Shown here: positions 12,646 to 25,206 of the stretch, piece by piece | Position numbering within the stretch: position 1 is the stretch's first letter | Layout: every line of letters starts with the position of its first letter | NCBI GenBank assembly: GCA_003993805.1 | Contig: RSEF01000001.1 | Coordinates: forward strand, 72,572,489-72,636,488 | DNA: 64,000 nucleotides | DNA from: Himantopus leucocephalus | Lineage: Eukaryota; Chordata; Aves; Charadriiformes; Recurvirostridae | Direction of reading: 5' to 3' | Made by a program: the position numbers and the translations under genes | Notes under the pieces: generated by a model | What the model saw: the letters and a program-made list of their open reading frames with translations, nothing else | Database searches by the model: none | What the model was told of the DNA's origin: nothing

Positions 12646-15600
12646 AGGTTCATCAGCAGGTTCAGTAACAACAACTAAACCCAAAGTACCCAAAACACTC
12701 TCAGAATGAAGAGACTGACTTAGAAAACCAATGTCATTTCTTGCAGTCTCTTTTATATACAGTTATATCAGATGGTTGATGACTGGAAGGAGTGTATATT
12801 TTATGTTGCCGGTGTGCATTTAAAGGGACATTTGAACCTGTAATTCAGGACCAATTTTTAATAGACTGATTTCAATTGCAGAACTAAATATGAACAAAAA
12901 GGTATTATCTCAACACTAATGCACTTATATTTATATGTTGTATAAATACTATCCCTAGTATCAAAGACTTTAATAAGGAAGAATTCTGTTACATTGTAAG
13001 AGAGACAGAAGGCAAAATTTACTGTTATTTTGTGTAATTCATTACTGTGCAAAAATTTAATACTATAAATGACCAGTAAGTTTTCTTTGTAAAATTATTT
13101 GCATGTTAATAAAAGATATCAAAAAGTTATGAATTAAAAATATGATTGACTAATTAATGTGGAAGGAACTATAATCCAGAAGAATGGGTACAGGGTTATG
13201 TCAGAAAAACCCTAGTCTTAATCTTGATGTAGCATTACTTCATTATACAGCCTTTTTAAGTCATTTTGCCTTTCTCTGTTTTCCTAAATAAGGATAATAA
13301 CACTTACCTATCTGCCTTATGGGGCTATAATGAATATTAGTTAAATTATGCTTTTAAAGGATTCAAATGAGATATCATTACTGTTTTAATTATTGTGCGG
13401 ATAATCAAAACTAGGTGACCAAAATTTTACAGAAGATTGTCAACTGATATAGGAAAAGACAGGATAAAATCTGTCATTGGATCCTTAACTTCTTACCCTT
13501 GTCAGACTTTGCAAGCAGACTTGGGATAATGTGTGATATTTCTTATCTAGACATAGCAAGCTGAATAAAGAACAAATTGTCAGCTTAATATATATCACAG
13601 TGGCCCCAGGGCAGAGCAAATCTTTATGGTCAATTTATGAAGGCCTGAAAGGTTTAACTAGGAATAAAATAATGCAAACTGGCAACCTTAACTGTATTGT
13701 AATTTCCCAGTTTAAAATTTTTCTTGCTTGAATGAATCAGTTCAGCAAAGGTACCACAGAATTAACTGTATTCCTAAACTTTCAGAACATTCATCACTTT
13801 TGCAGTTAACAGTGAAGGAACTTTTAATGCATTTATTCTAATAGTTCATTTCAATAAGTACTTACATTGAATGAAAAATGAATCTGTATTGTCTCCAAAG
13901 ACCCTCAGGGAATGTTAGAATCTGTGGTCCAGCTTTAAATTAAACAAGCTTGTGCACACACATAGATACTACAACAAATAACCTGAATGGATTTACCTTT
14001 AAGCTTCTCAAAGAAATAACTCACCATAAGAAAAGAATTGTTTGTAAGAAAATTTAATGATCAATGACATGTAATTCAAAGTAATATATTTATCTCGCTT
14101 AGTAGATTGTTCCTGTGGAAAAAGCAATCATGTTTACAGTGTTTAAAATATCCACAGTTTCTCTCCTTATCAGTCCATGAATTTGCTTAAAAAATGAAAA
14201 GCTGTTCTACTAGGCAGACATATCTTTTGTCTTTGTCAATACTATATTCATTGTATTTACTTATTTATTGCGGTATGGTGTTTTATAAAGAACCCATCAT
14301 CTTACAGGATATAAAAAGACATTAAGCTTCCTGAAGTTAATATTGTTAAGTTCCTGAAGGTAGTATCGGAAAAAAAGCCCATTAGTAGATTGCATTAGCC
14401 TGTAATTTTCCTGGTGGGAGAGGAGGCTGTGGACAAGGCTGTTGATGCCTAACTGGGGAATGCATGCACATAACAACTGGAAAATCGTTGGAAATGCCTC
14501 TCACTCCTTCAATATATTCTCACATTGGCCACATTGTGGAGCTACAACTAAATGAGTCAGAAACTTTGAAGCACCCTGCCAGGTTCACCGAAACAGCAGT
14601 ACGTGAAGCACAGCATTAGATAATGTGTAGTGTGTGCAAATGCACTTTGATTTCACTACAAAATATCTTTTTTCTTTAAAAAATGTGACAGTATAAACAT
14701 CTTCTATTGTTTTTTAAGACTGAGATAAAACATTCTCTGGAAAAATAAGATGCACCTTGACTTTCCTCCTGACTCATACACCTATAGTTTGAGAATAAGG
14801 CATGTTACCATAAGCAAACAGTATTACAGTACCAGCAAAAATCTTCCTAGTTGTCATCAGCCTATGCCCAGAGAAAGAGAATTAACAGTCTCTGCCTTAA
14901 TTACTGTAGTTACTGAAGTTGCAGTTACTTTTCTTACTCAAACATTTGGTCATCTTTTCAGAGAGGAATTAGGAATTTTTCCTAGATAATGCCTTAGGTG
15001 ATTTTCCAGAAATGTTTGATTTTTCTTGTTATTTTTACCACATTTCAATAGATGTGCATTACTGGTTTTCATAGGGTATACTTGAGGTCTTTAAACACCT
15101 GCTTCAGCTTTCAATGAAAATCACTTCAATCTAAGAAGCCCTGGCTCAGTGGCCAGATTGTTGGCTGAAGCGGTAGCAGCTTGGAGAAACTCAGGTCTTT
15201 TAAGAAATGCCAGGTGTTTGTTTTCAGAAGGTTCTGGGATTTGATCAGGGGGTGAAAAAACGATTTTGACTTATCAGACAGGTTTTCTGAAGTATTTGCC
15301 ATAAAAAGACATTTCTCCCCAGGCTGACCACTTCAAAACACCCTGTTCCCTAAGCAAGCCCTCTTGGCTTGAAGTGGATGGTTTTGTAAAGATCCCAAAG
15401 TATACAGGTTAGATATTTTCTGTTGAAATAAATAACTAGGTCCTCCCCCCACCCTGTCTTCCCCCTCCATAAGGCATACTAGCTTCTTTTTGCTTTTTTT
15501 CTGCCTCCTTTCTTTCGAATGTCAGAAGTGAGCAAAGCGGTTAAAGTTTGTGGAAACAAAGGGGGGAGCTCTTGCTGCGCTGGCAGCTGTAGGGAAGCTT

Positions 15601-18600
15601 GCGCTGCTTATTTAAGCCATATAGCAGAAAGGGAGATTTAGGAAGGGTTTTGGAGTGATCTCTCTGGCCACTTCTCTTCTAACCCTTGCCTTGCCCATAC
15701 GACTATTGGTGAAGGTACTGAAAGATTCGTGCTTGAAACGACACTTTGGACCAAATCGAAGCATGCCATGCAGAACTGAGTTTTGCCTCTCTGTTGGATT
15801 CCTGCCTTAATCTGTCTACTTTGTAAATATTGTATAAAATGTACATACATAAGTAGAACTGAAAGCATTGGTTTTGATTTTGTTTGTGTTTTGTCATTTC
15901 CTTTTAAAAATGATACACAGCATCAGTATCCTAAAGCCTGAGTCACGTTGTTTTGAATATAACTTTTTCTATACAAAACATAGGATATATAATACAAACA
16001 CTGTTTCTTAAACATATTCAAGCCTGGGTCTTTAGATTAGTAAACTAAAAATTTAAAAACCTTCATGATTTAAAAATCGTCATGACAAATCAATCCACAG
16101 TTCAATGGAAATTCATATAATTTTAGTGTAATGTTTCTGAGCAGTACCTGGGGAACTGTAAATACACAGCACAGTACGTATATAAGTATTGCGTCTAATT
16201 CCCTTTGTGTCTGAAGGCTGAAAATATAGGTCCCTTTTTAAAGACCGGACTGTGGAACAGCTCAATATTTGCAGTTTGGGAGGCATTTATACTGCAGGAC
16301 ACAGAATGCCATCCGTGTTTGTATGTTTAGTCTTCAGTCCTGACAGGCTCTTAAATGTTTAATGTGAGAGGTATTTCTTCTGCCCTAAGGAAAAAAAATA
16401 AATCATTTTCCCTCCTATGCCAGTTCCTTTAATACCAATGACCTCCTGAGCATTGGGAAGGACTTTTTATCTTGAAATACATATCCAGTATTTGTAAACA
16501 TGGCTTTTAGTTATCTCCAGAAAAAAAGGCTTTTTTTTTCTATTGGTGTTGTTTTCCTTTTTACTTAGATGCTTCTGTTATGATTCCACTGACAACCCTG
16601 TCACTTTCTGCAGCTCCAAGAAGAGCCTTGTACCTTTGAAATTTTCATTACCTTTTGTCTGGCTGCCAAGCTTTCTGCCACTGTAGTCTGGTGATGCAAC
16701 AGCAGTATCTTGTTCTGCCAGCCCAGAGACTCCAGATCAGAGGGAGAGAAGCTCCAGAACGGAGCAAAGGTATCAGCATTCTTTATTTTTAAGTATATTT
16801 TCACTGGCTGATGGGTTGCAGGGGCAAGTGGCAGAGCAGGGACTCACAGCTNCTCACTGTATTTAACAGTGACTGAAACCATTTTTACTCTGTCAGAGGT
16901 GAAAGGAAGCAAAAAGTGGAAGGCATGATGCCTGATAATGGAGATGGACACAGTATGTAGCATTGAATTAGGCAAATAATTAACTACCTTCTTGAAATGG
17001 ATGAATTAAAAACACCAATGGTGTTATTGATGACTATGTCTGTATTATGTTCAAGGACATGACTGCAATTCACTGTACAGTATACATGTTTGTATATATA
17101 CTGAACTGGTTTAAAACTAGATAGTGTGGGTCCAGGACATGTGGGAGTTATGTAGGAACCTGGGTGAATAGTCAAGCTCCTGGATGCAAAGAAGTACTAC
17201 GACTGCCTTCCTGTCAGCTTTTCCATCATCTGAGTCTGTATGAGCTGTAGACACGTCTGTGATTGCACTGAGTGGTAGCATTAGATTGGATAGTTATTTG
17301 CTAGAAATCATCAGATGCAGATTGCCCTCTGTATGATGCCATTAACACCATTTGCTTCAGAGTACTTTGTCATTCAGTGAAAATACAACCACTGCTTGGA
17401 GCAGGGCGATGTCCGTGCTTGAAAAGGAGAGCATGAGGCGTGGCTGAGGAAATGATGTGTGCAGTCATAGTACTTTTGTCTGTACATTATAAGGAGTAAT
17501 GGTATTGATAATAACTGACTTACAGATGGCATATACAGTGCAAACTTGGAGAAATTACTCTTATTAAGGACACTATCAGTAAGTTCATTTTTGTTTTTCC
17601 ATATTTTTAAAAACTTTTTATTTTTTAGTTTTAGAAGGTCCTCTCCAAATATAAGTAGTCCAGGATCTGTGTATATACCTTTTTGAAACACAAGAGAAAG
17701 CAGGTACAAAACAAACTTGATCAAGCCAGGAGCTTTTTGCTTTCCTTCCAGACAGACGGTAGTCATTAGCAGTGAACTGACTTTAAAAATTTCCCCCTGC
17801 ATCCCTTCTTTTTCCCAATAGAAATTCCACCCCAGTGCTGCCTTGAGAAGATGGGCTGCGCAGCCTTTTTCAAAAGATTATGGGGTGTGTTAGATGCAGA
17901 GATAAAGGGACCATTTCAAAGGGAAGGGGAAGCTGCCTTGGCAGTCGCCTCTTTTACGTATACAGGGAATCTTTTACCCCCATTGCTTATCATAGCAGTG
18001 CTGCTTAAACTGAGGACAAGAGCAATCTGCCAAGTAAATTGCAAGAAATAAGCAAATATATAGATAAAAAAGGAAATTATAGGCTTTAACAAAAATCCAT
18101 AGTTTATGTCTAAATATTCTTGTCGAAGCCTCCCCTGCTCATAGTTCTCTTTTTTTATTTATTCACAGTGATTGCTCATTTGGTATTTAAAATCCAGAAA
18201 CAAATGAGTTAAAATTATTGTTATATTCTGTACCAGTCACTCAGTTCCATATCCACATGAACTAAGCTTCTGTAAATAGAAGTTTCCAGTTAGAATAGGC
18301 TGAGCTGGTATCCATTCCCAGTTGTCTTGCTTCCCTGTTGGCAAGTCCCAGTGTAGTCCTACAGGAGAATGTGGATAAAGCAAAATAATGTTTTGAAGTC
18401 TTTCACTGGAGTTTCTGGAAAATTAGGAGCTCCTGACCAAGCAGAACTTCTGGTCACATGAGCAATATATATTTTTATATATTTTTACATGTATGTTTGT
18501 ATGTGTTTATTTTTTATATATGTATATAAAGTAAATAGTGTTAAGGAATGCACCTGGGATTGGAAAATGATCATCTATCCTGTTGAGTTAGAACAGTCCC

Positions 18601-21600
18601 TGGAAGAGTTTTGATTTGTGTCAACTGGCACTTTCCAAAACAATTCCCAGGTGTAATTTGGGAATTGGAAGGTTCTAGGCACTGTTCCCAATAAGCAATA
18701 TGCTGCAGTCACCCTGTTTTGAAGGCTAAGAGATTTTACTAGCAGAGGCAAGAGCTGTTGCACACCTGTTTATGTTGGTGTCAGGGAATGTTTATAGCAC
18801 ACAAATGTCAATTTAGTGTAATATGGATAGATCGGGTATACTGAAGAGTGAATTAAAATATTCAGGCTCTGTGTGTTGCATACGCACCATTTCAGAGTAA
18901 TTATCTTTCCTTCAGTTTTCCATCTCCCAAACTCACGCTGTCTTTGCTGGAGAGCTTAGCATTTAGTTTTCCCATTTTTTCATTAAAGCAAATGATTACA
19001 GTGTGTCCTAAATTGAATGCATCTAAATAGATGCATTTTGAGTTAGATTCTAAATTGAGACATGGCAACACCATGTGGTAACAGCATCCATGGTGTCAGT
19101 ATTAGAAAACACAAGATCTTTTTTTCTCCTTTTATTAGTGATACAGAGAACACAATTGCATGGCAACAAACTGATGTAGCATATTTAGAATAATGAGCTC
19201 CTTTTTGTTTCAGAAGTTTTTATATTGCACCCATCTTTTCAGCTTCTGAGCTACATTTATAGCAGCAAAGTAACTGTCCACATCTGGAATTTGCTGGAAA
19301 GTTCCATGATTGCTATCTTGGCATAGCATGTTCCTGGTCTACCTTTAGGACTGATCAGGCAGGGGAGTGAGAGGCTGGACAATGTGCCCTCTTGTCTTCC
19401 CTTGTAAACATATGCAATTCAGGCAAATACTTAGCTGCACTTGAGAACTCACCAGTGTTTGTGACTTGCATAGTCAGTTAAAGTATAGTTATTTATCCGT
19501 ATATGACTATATAGTTATAGTCATTTATCCATTAGCTGATTTGTCTTCCCAGCATTTCAGTAACAAAAAGACAATATAACTGCCACTCTACAGATGGAAA
19601 ATAGAAACATCAAGAACTGAAGAGGTTTTCCCAAAGCCATTTGGCTGTGCTGTACCTGCCAACATGCTTTTGGAATTTAAACAAGAGTTTAAAGAAATGT
19701 GTCTGGTATATCAGTTCTCTTCAATTACGAAATCCTCCATCCTCCATCCAAATACTAAGTTCTAGTTTAACTGTCCTGCTTGAGCCTCAGCTGCCCTTTG
19801 TTCTCATACCTTGCAACACAACTTTAGTGGGTGCCGGGCACCACAGGTGCTGAGTGCAGACTCTATGCAATGGATGTACGCAGCTGAGCTTTAGATTTCT
19901 TGTTCTATTCTTTAATCAAATATTGAGTTTCAGCTCTAGTTTCCTGGTTGTTTTCCCCCTAAATTCTTTCTTTACTATTTTTAATGGACTAAACATACTA
20001 CTTGCAACTCCCCATAAACTCTGTGCTGCAGTGACTGCTATATCCAGCTGAGATGGCCTCAGTTTCGTGATACCCAAGTAGACTTTTGTTTCTTTTTTGC
20101 ATCTTCATTCATAATAGTTTCCCATTTCCAAACAATGTTCCCTATGGATGATGCATTCTCCTAATCTGTCTTTTGGGGACAAAACTGTCAGTCCTTCTTC
20201 TGGCTGGCTAGTGGTCATTCCCATATCTAGGTTCTGGTCCTCAGCGCAGAAGAAACCCGGGTGTTACACTAAGTCTGAAACAATAATACACCAAAATTTC
20301 TTCAATTCCTGCTAACCTGCTTCCAGTCTCTTGCTCACAGTCCAAATGACATAGGCTGCCTATATCTTACATCAGTCAGATCTTTGGGTGACTTTTATTT
20401 AGATATCAGTCACAACAGAACCTCTGCTTAAGAGTTATGTTTTCATAACACACAAGCAGCGTGAATTTTCCAGGTTGCATTGGGGTATATCATCACCAAA
20501 AGAACTCCATGCAAATACACTTTTGCATTTTCATTGCAATGTAAGTTAAACAAATGTTTAAAGTGAAATTTATATTTAAAGTTCAGATCTTCAAGAAAAA
20601 GCAAAATGATTTCCCTGGCTAGCAGGCGAACATCGAAACAGACAGACTCAGCATCCTGGTGTCACCGTGTTGGTGCCTGTTCCTGGCTTGATGGCACTGG
20701 CAACTTCCCAATCACTTCCTAACAGTAGGACAGCCAAAAGTGTCTAACATCTTAGGTGGTGATACTTACTGAATTCAAATCAGGGGATTAAAAATCTAGA
20801 GAAAAAAATAACATGTATTCAGCTTTGATTTTTGAAGTCAGATTAATCTAACATTAGATGTCTACCATGTAGAAATTACACCAGCAGACTCGTTCATGCA
20901 CAGGTGTCTCTGAAAAGATACAGGATTTTCTATACTGCATATATACTCAAAAGTATAGTATGCCAGTTTACTACAATGATGAAAGTTTTAGCATTTTTAT
21001 TTTTACATTATTGGAACAAGGCTTGGGACACTTTTGGCTTGTGCCGTGCATGAGTGTCCCAGGTAATGACTGGACGTACTTCTGATAATTTGGAGTTAGC
21101 AGAGGTGGAAAGGACTGTTCAGAATAGTGAGTCTGCATATGGCTGCTTGTGTCTTGGACCTCAAGGTAGCTTCATCATGCAGATCTGACTGGTTCCGTGC
21201 TGGTGGAACTACCTTATTAGCAGGAAGAACTATCCTGTTAGTTCTACCCAAGCACACTTACTGTACCTGTATGGATACAGTTCTGCAGTACTGTTCAAGG
21301 TACCTATTTTAGATGTCTACCTTAGGCTAAGTTAAAATGACCCTTAAAATATGCTACAGATATTTAAATGTTTTTTTTAATTTCAGGTCATATGTATCAT
21401 TGTTTAAAATAAATATGAATGCCAACGATATGGTATACGATGTCCCTGCATTTATTATGAAGGAAGTATTTAATATTTAAATTTAGCCTGAAATCTATAA
21501 TATAAAAGTAGATTATGAACTTTTATTTCATGGATTTGATTGTGCTGCATGTGTTTTGGAGGGCAGTTAGCATAGTGGCTCTTTATAGTCATGATAATAT

Positions 21601-23590
21601 TTCCTCAGAGTATTTTAGGCACTCCCATTAACACTGATTCAGACAGATTTCGGAGGTACTATTCCTCTGAATGGTTTTAAATGACTTTCAGACACTGGTA
21701 TTTACATATTGTTTGCAAATGTTATTCAATCTATATGACATCCAGCTTCAAGACCTTGTTAAATCATATTTGTTAAATACTGGAAAATAGCTGGTACGAA
21801 AACTATACTTATGTCAGTAATCTCTTCAAGAATTCAAAATATAATTGAAAGTTTACAGTAAAATGTTCCCATATAATAATACAGCTGTGAGAAGTCCAAC
21901 CGTAGAAATACCTGTCATCCATTCAAGTGTATAAATATTTTGATTTGATAGAGTATGCTGGTTATGGTCAGTTTGTAGCAATCGTATGAATCTATGGGTA
22001 TTTAGAGATTTAAAATTATGAAATTGTTGCAGACTTTTTCAATGAATCATGTCTTCTTTTTTTTTGATGTCATATGTTTTTCTTTCCTCGTAGCTGTTTT
22101 GCTGCATCTTTTTTGTTTCATTAATAAATTAAATGTCAAACAAATCTGAATAGGAAATTTTCTAAGTGACTTTTCACAATTTACTGAGTAAGGAATTTTC
22201 TGCCTAAAAAAAAGACGATTCTTGTAATGTGATTTAAAAGATTGGATTTTAATATTACATAGCAACTTTAATCGTTTGAATTTCAGAAAACACAGCTGCC
22301 TCAGTTTTTCTGATCACAAGGACAGTTTGACCTGTAGAAATGTCAGTTTGCGGTCTGAGTCTGCCCAGTGCAGTAACTTCAACCTTCATTTTATCATTGT
22401 GCAGGTCACAAGATCATGTTGCACTTTTGTCTCCAAACAAAGCCTAACTCCTTTTTAAGTTCAGTCCAAGCTTCTGGGATTCTTTTGATTTTTCACAGAC
22501 TGTATTGTGCAAGTGGGCATATCAATGCTCTATTCTCAATGTTGTTCCTTACCAAGATTTTGTGTGAATTATTTAACTACATAATAATACTTTGTATGTT
22601 TTTTAATGAACTGGCTAGCCAACGCATTTTGGGGGCAGTTTTTCTTTTCTGAATGCATACTTAATGAAACCAGTCACTTCACATTTGTGCTATAGTAAAT
22701 TTTTCTACATGCACACATCAGCCAAGTCTCTCTGTCTCTCTCAGCAAATATATCCCAGTTTCTTTAAATCGTATGATCTGTAGCTCTACAACTACATTTA
22801 CATCTTCTTTCCCAATATAATGTGAAAAATAAAGGAAGAAGATTATATATGCTAGTACCCTTTTCTTTTATAATATATATTCCAATTATATACATACATC
22901 TACTCAAAGGGCTTCACCTAAGTCTATCCAAACTGGGAAAATTTAAATATTTTCTTCTTTGCTCTGCCATGGGAAGCAAAATATCTTTTTTCATAGCTCA
23001 TTTAGCAATTATAAAAGAGGGATGTATTAAGAAAGCACATACTTCTTCATAACAGTATGATATAAAGAAATCAGATTATTTGGTTAATAACTATCTGAAT
23101 ATTAACTTTTTCATGTAGATGCACTTAAAGACGAAGGGTGCAGAAATTTTTTCCTTTCCACCAATTTTGACAAAATATTGGTTGTCATCACCACACTATG
23201 AGGAAGTAAGGGGCACGGGTGGAACAGCTAGTGACTCTAGCAATGCTAAGGCCTAGATAGCTCCTACTTTACTTTGAAGCTGCAGGCACCAATGCTTTGT
23301 GTTTCATAAAGTGTATTTAGAGAATAATGTTACCTTCACGGGCTTATTAGTTTTGGACATTTCAGTCTGTATTTTCCTATACTCTCTTTTCAAATCCTTT
23401 TTACTTAAGAACATCCTTGATCTGTGTCACAGGTTCTGTTCTTACAGCTCCCTCCGTTGTGAATGAAATTTGTAAGAGCCTGTAATGACTCCTAAAAATG
23501 CACATCCTTGCAAAACCAATCTGTGAGTAACGTCCTATTCCAGGGCTAACCCCTCACCCAGGTATAGGTAGCCATCCTGCCTTTTTGAAA
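12646..23590. other. Intronic sequence without recognised genes
   Basis: About 11 kb. No exon with both splice signals and a recognisable product was found. A slightly GC-richer patch at 15440-15780 contains 'gcttatttaagccatat' (TATA/MEF2/CArG-like), but no convincing gene follows it. A 142-codon minus ORF at 17374-17802 has no recognisable domain and AT-driven composition. AT-rich tracts lie near 18465-18530, and a lone N is at 16852. Confidence 0.45.
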
Positions 23591-23817
23591 ACAAACAAAC
23601 AAACAAAAAAAACCCAAACAAGAGAAAATAAGGTTTCGGCTTTGGAGCTACTTTGGCAAATGAACGTAAGAAGCATAGTATTGGAACAGGTGATTTGTAN
23701 ACAAACAAAAAAAAAAAAACCCCAACAAAACACAAACAAGATAAAATAAGGTTTCAGCTTTGGAGCTACTTTGGCAAATGAACTTAAGAAGCATAGTATT
23801 GGAACAGGTGATTTGTA
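23591..23817. repeat. Direct duplication across a single N (23700)
   Basis: Both copies start with an A/C-rich (ACAA)n-like tract. The unique part is at 23615-23699 and 23733-23817, each 85 bp, with three substitutions (agaga/agata, ttcgg/ttcag, acgta/actta). The copies abut at a single N. Two slightly different versions placed in tandem are best explained as the two alleles of one locus, or as unmerged contig ends. Confidence 0.85.
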
Positions 23818-24118
23818 TCATTGCACACTTTTTTGTCAGTGGCAACTGTACTATATTAGTTCTGTCATAACCTTAACAAGTTCTAGTTTAAAATTAATTA
23901 GTCTTTTTCCTGTACTTCATGTTTGGAATACTATTATGAACCATGTTTTACCAATGGTTAATAATGTCTTGATTTCCATTTAATTGTTTTTATTATCTAG
24001 TTTATAATAATTTTTTCTTTTGCCACCATTTTCCTTCCGTTTAAATAATTATCTCTTTCTAAAGAGAACTATAACATCCTATAGGCTCTTCTTCCATCTT
24101 AGATTGTTGCTGAAATTT

Positions 24119-24218
24119 NNNNNNNNNNNNNNNNNNNNNNNNNNNNNNNNNNNNNNNNNNNNNNNNNNNNNNNNNNNNNNNNNNNNNNNNNNNNNNNNNN
24201 NNNNNNNNNNNNNNNNNN
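24119..24218. other. Assembly gap, exactly 100 N
   Basis: A run of exactly 100 Ns used as a placeholder. The flanking sequences share no recognised repeat family. ORFs that translate across it are meaningless. Confidence 0.95.
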
Positions 24219-24922
24219 TTGGGATGGTAACAGAACCTCCCCGATATCGGATCGGGACAAGTATCCAACACACCTACATGGGGCAAACGTGACCCAGAAC
24301 CTAACCTGTACCTGTAAGGGAACACCCTTATGAAATGCAGCTAGAGGCTTGGCAAGAAACACTACAGTGACTCAAATGGTGCTAAACGCCTCTCTTTGGA
24401 GAACTCAGGTGTTTGAGCCTCAGGTGCTTGACCAGCTGGATCATTCTCCAGGTACCACTGACCAGGCTGATGGTTCACTGGCTACAACAGAAGTTCAGGT
24501 ACTGAACTTACCTGTAGACATGTATATAGATACCTAAATTAAGTGTCATATCAAATAGCATTCCACTCACAAGTTACCTTATTTAGGGCCCTGTGGAAGA
24601 TAGCAAGCGTATCACCATGTACTAAAAAACAAAGAGCAGATGATGGGAAACCTCAGGCCAAAGAATCTAACATACAGTTATTCTTCTTTATATAGATATA
24701 TATGTGTGTGTGTATACATATTTAATCAGTTCAACAAAGGATTCTATAGACTATTATGCTCATGTGAAAATCTCTCATTTTCCAATTGGTTAATTAAATT
24801 GTCCATATGTATATGCATTCCACAGCCTTGAATAGTAACACCAGATGGGTGATTCATGCTGTTTATCTTGATGTGCCATAGCTGAACATCTCCCATTTCC
24901 TCTCCTATTTGCATATCCTTTT
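24219..24922. other. Sequence after gap, nothing recognised
   Basis: Moderate-GC sequence directly after the gap (24219-24530), possibly the edge of an unidentified repeat lost in the gap. It is followed by AT-rich intron with a short TATA/GT microsatellite near 24690-24722. Confidence 0.4.
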
Positions 24923-24983
24923 CCCTAAAGTACCATAGGTACCTGGTGGCCACCTCTGTTAAGTTTTTGATGAAATATAGGCA
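24923..24983. repeat. 61-bp direct repeat, left copy
   Basis: It starts at 'ccctaaagtaccatagg' and ends at 'gatgaaatataggca'. The right copy at 25146-25206 differs by a single C/T change (acctgg versus acttgg), so the duplication is young. The copies flank an LTR-like insert of 162 bp. Confidence 0.9.
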
Positions 24984-25145
24984 GCGCTGGGAGCGCCGAC
25001 CTCAGCTATAAACATGGCTCTTATCACTCTGAGAGAGTGAATATTGTCTGCACAGTATGCAGTTAATTTCAGCAGTTAGAAGAGGCCTAGCTTAGAAGCA
25101 GAGTCACTGACCGAAATACATCCTGTTTTACCTCAAACCAGGACA
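24984..25145 (-). mobile_element. LTR-like retroelement fragment
   Basis: Read on the minus strand, the segment starts at 25145 with TGTCCTGGTTTGAG, which resembles the 5' end of a common avian endogenous-retrovirus LTR (TG start). It continues with 'gtgactctgcttctaagc' and 'cagagtgataagagcc', and ends in a GC-rich block near 24984-25002. Only about 160 bp are present, with no gag, pol or env. If the TG...CA convention is applied, the 3' end could be TTAACA at 24957-24962, inside the left direct repeat. The family name and exact ends are not established. Confidence 0.45.
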
Positions 25146-25206
25146 CCCTAAAGTACCATAGGTACTTGGTGGCCACCTCTGTTAAGTTTTTGATGAAATA
25201 TAGGCA
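25146..25206. repeat. 61-bp direct repeat, right copy
   Basis: Partner of 24923-24983 at an offset of 223 bp, with one mismatch in 61. It is far too long for an ordinary retroviral target-site duplication of 4-6 bp. Confidence 0.9.

Noticed and set aside
15440..15800. GC-richer patch with a TATA/CArG-like string, considered as a promoter of an unknown gene
   Set aside because: No CpG island, no following exon and only a 15-codon ORF after it; a lone AT motif is not enough support.
17374..17802. 142-codon minus-strand ORF
   Set aside because: No recognisable motif, no convincing splice context, and Leu/Lys/Ser-rich composition as expected from AT-rich intron.
19060..19110. Minus-strand string resembling the Drp1 DAGTDAMDVL block (TDTMDAV)
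   Set aside because: Only a few residues match; the flanking translation does not continue the dynamin sequence and no splice sites fit.
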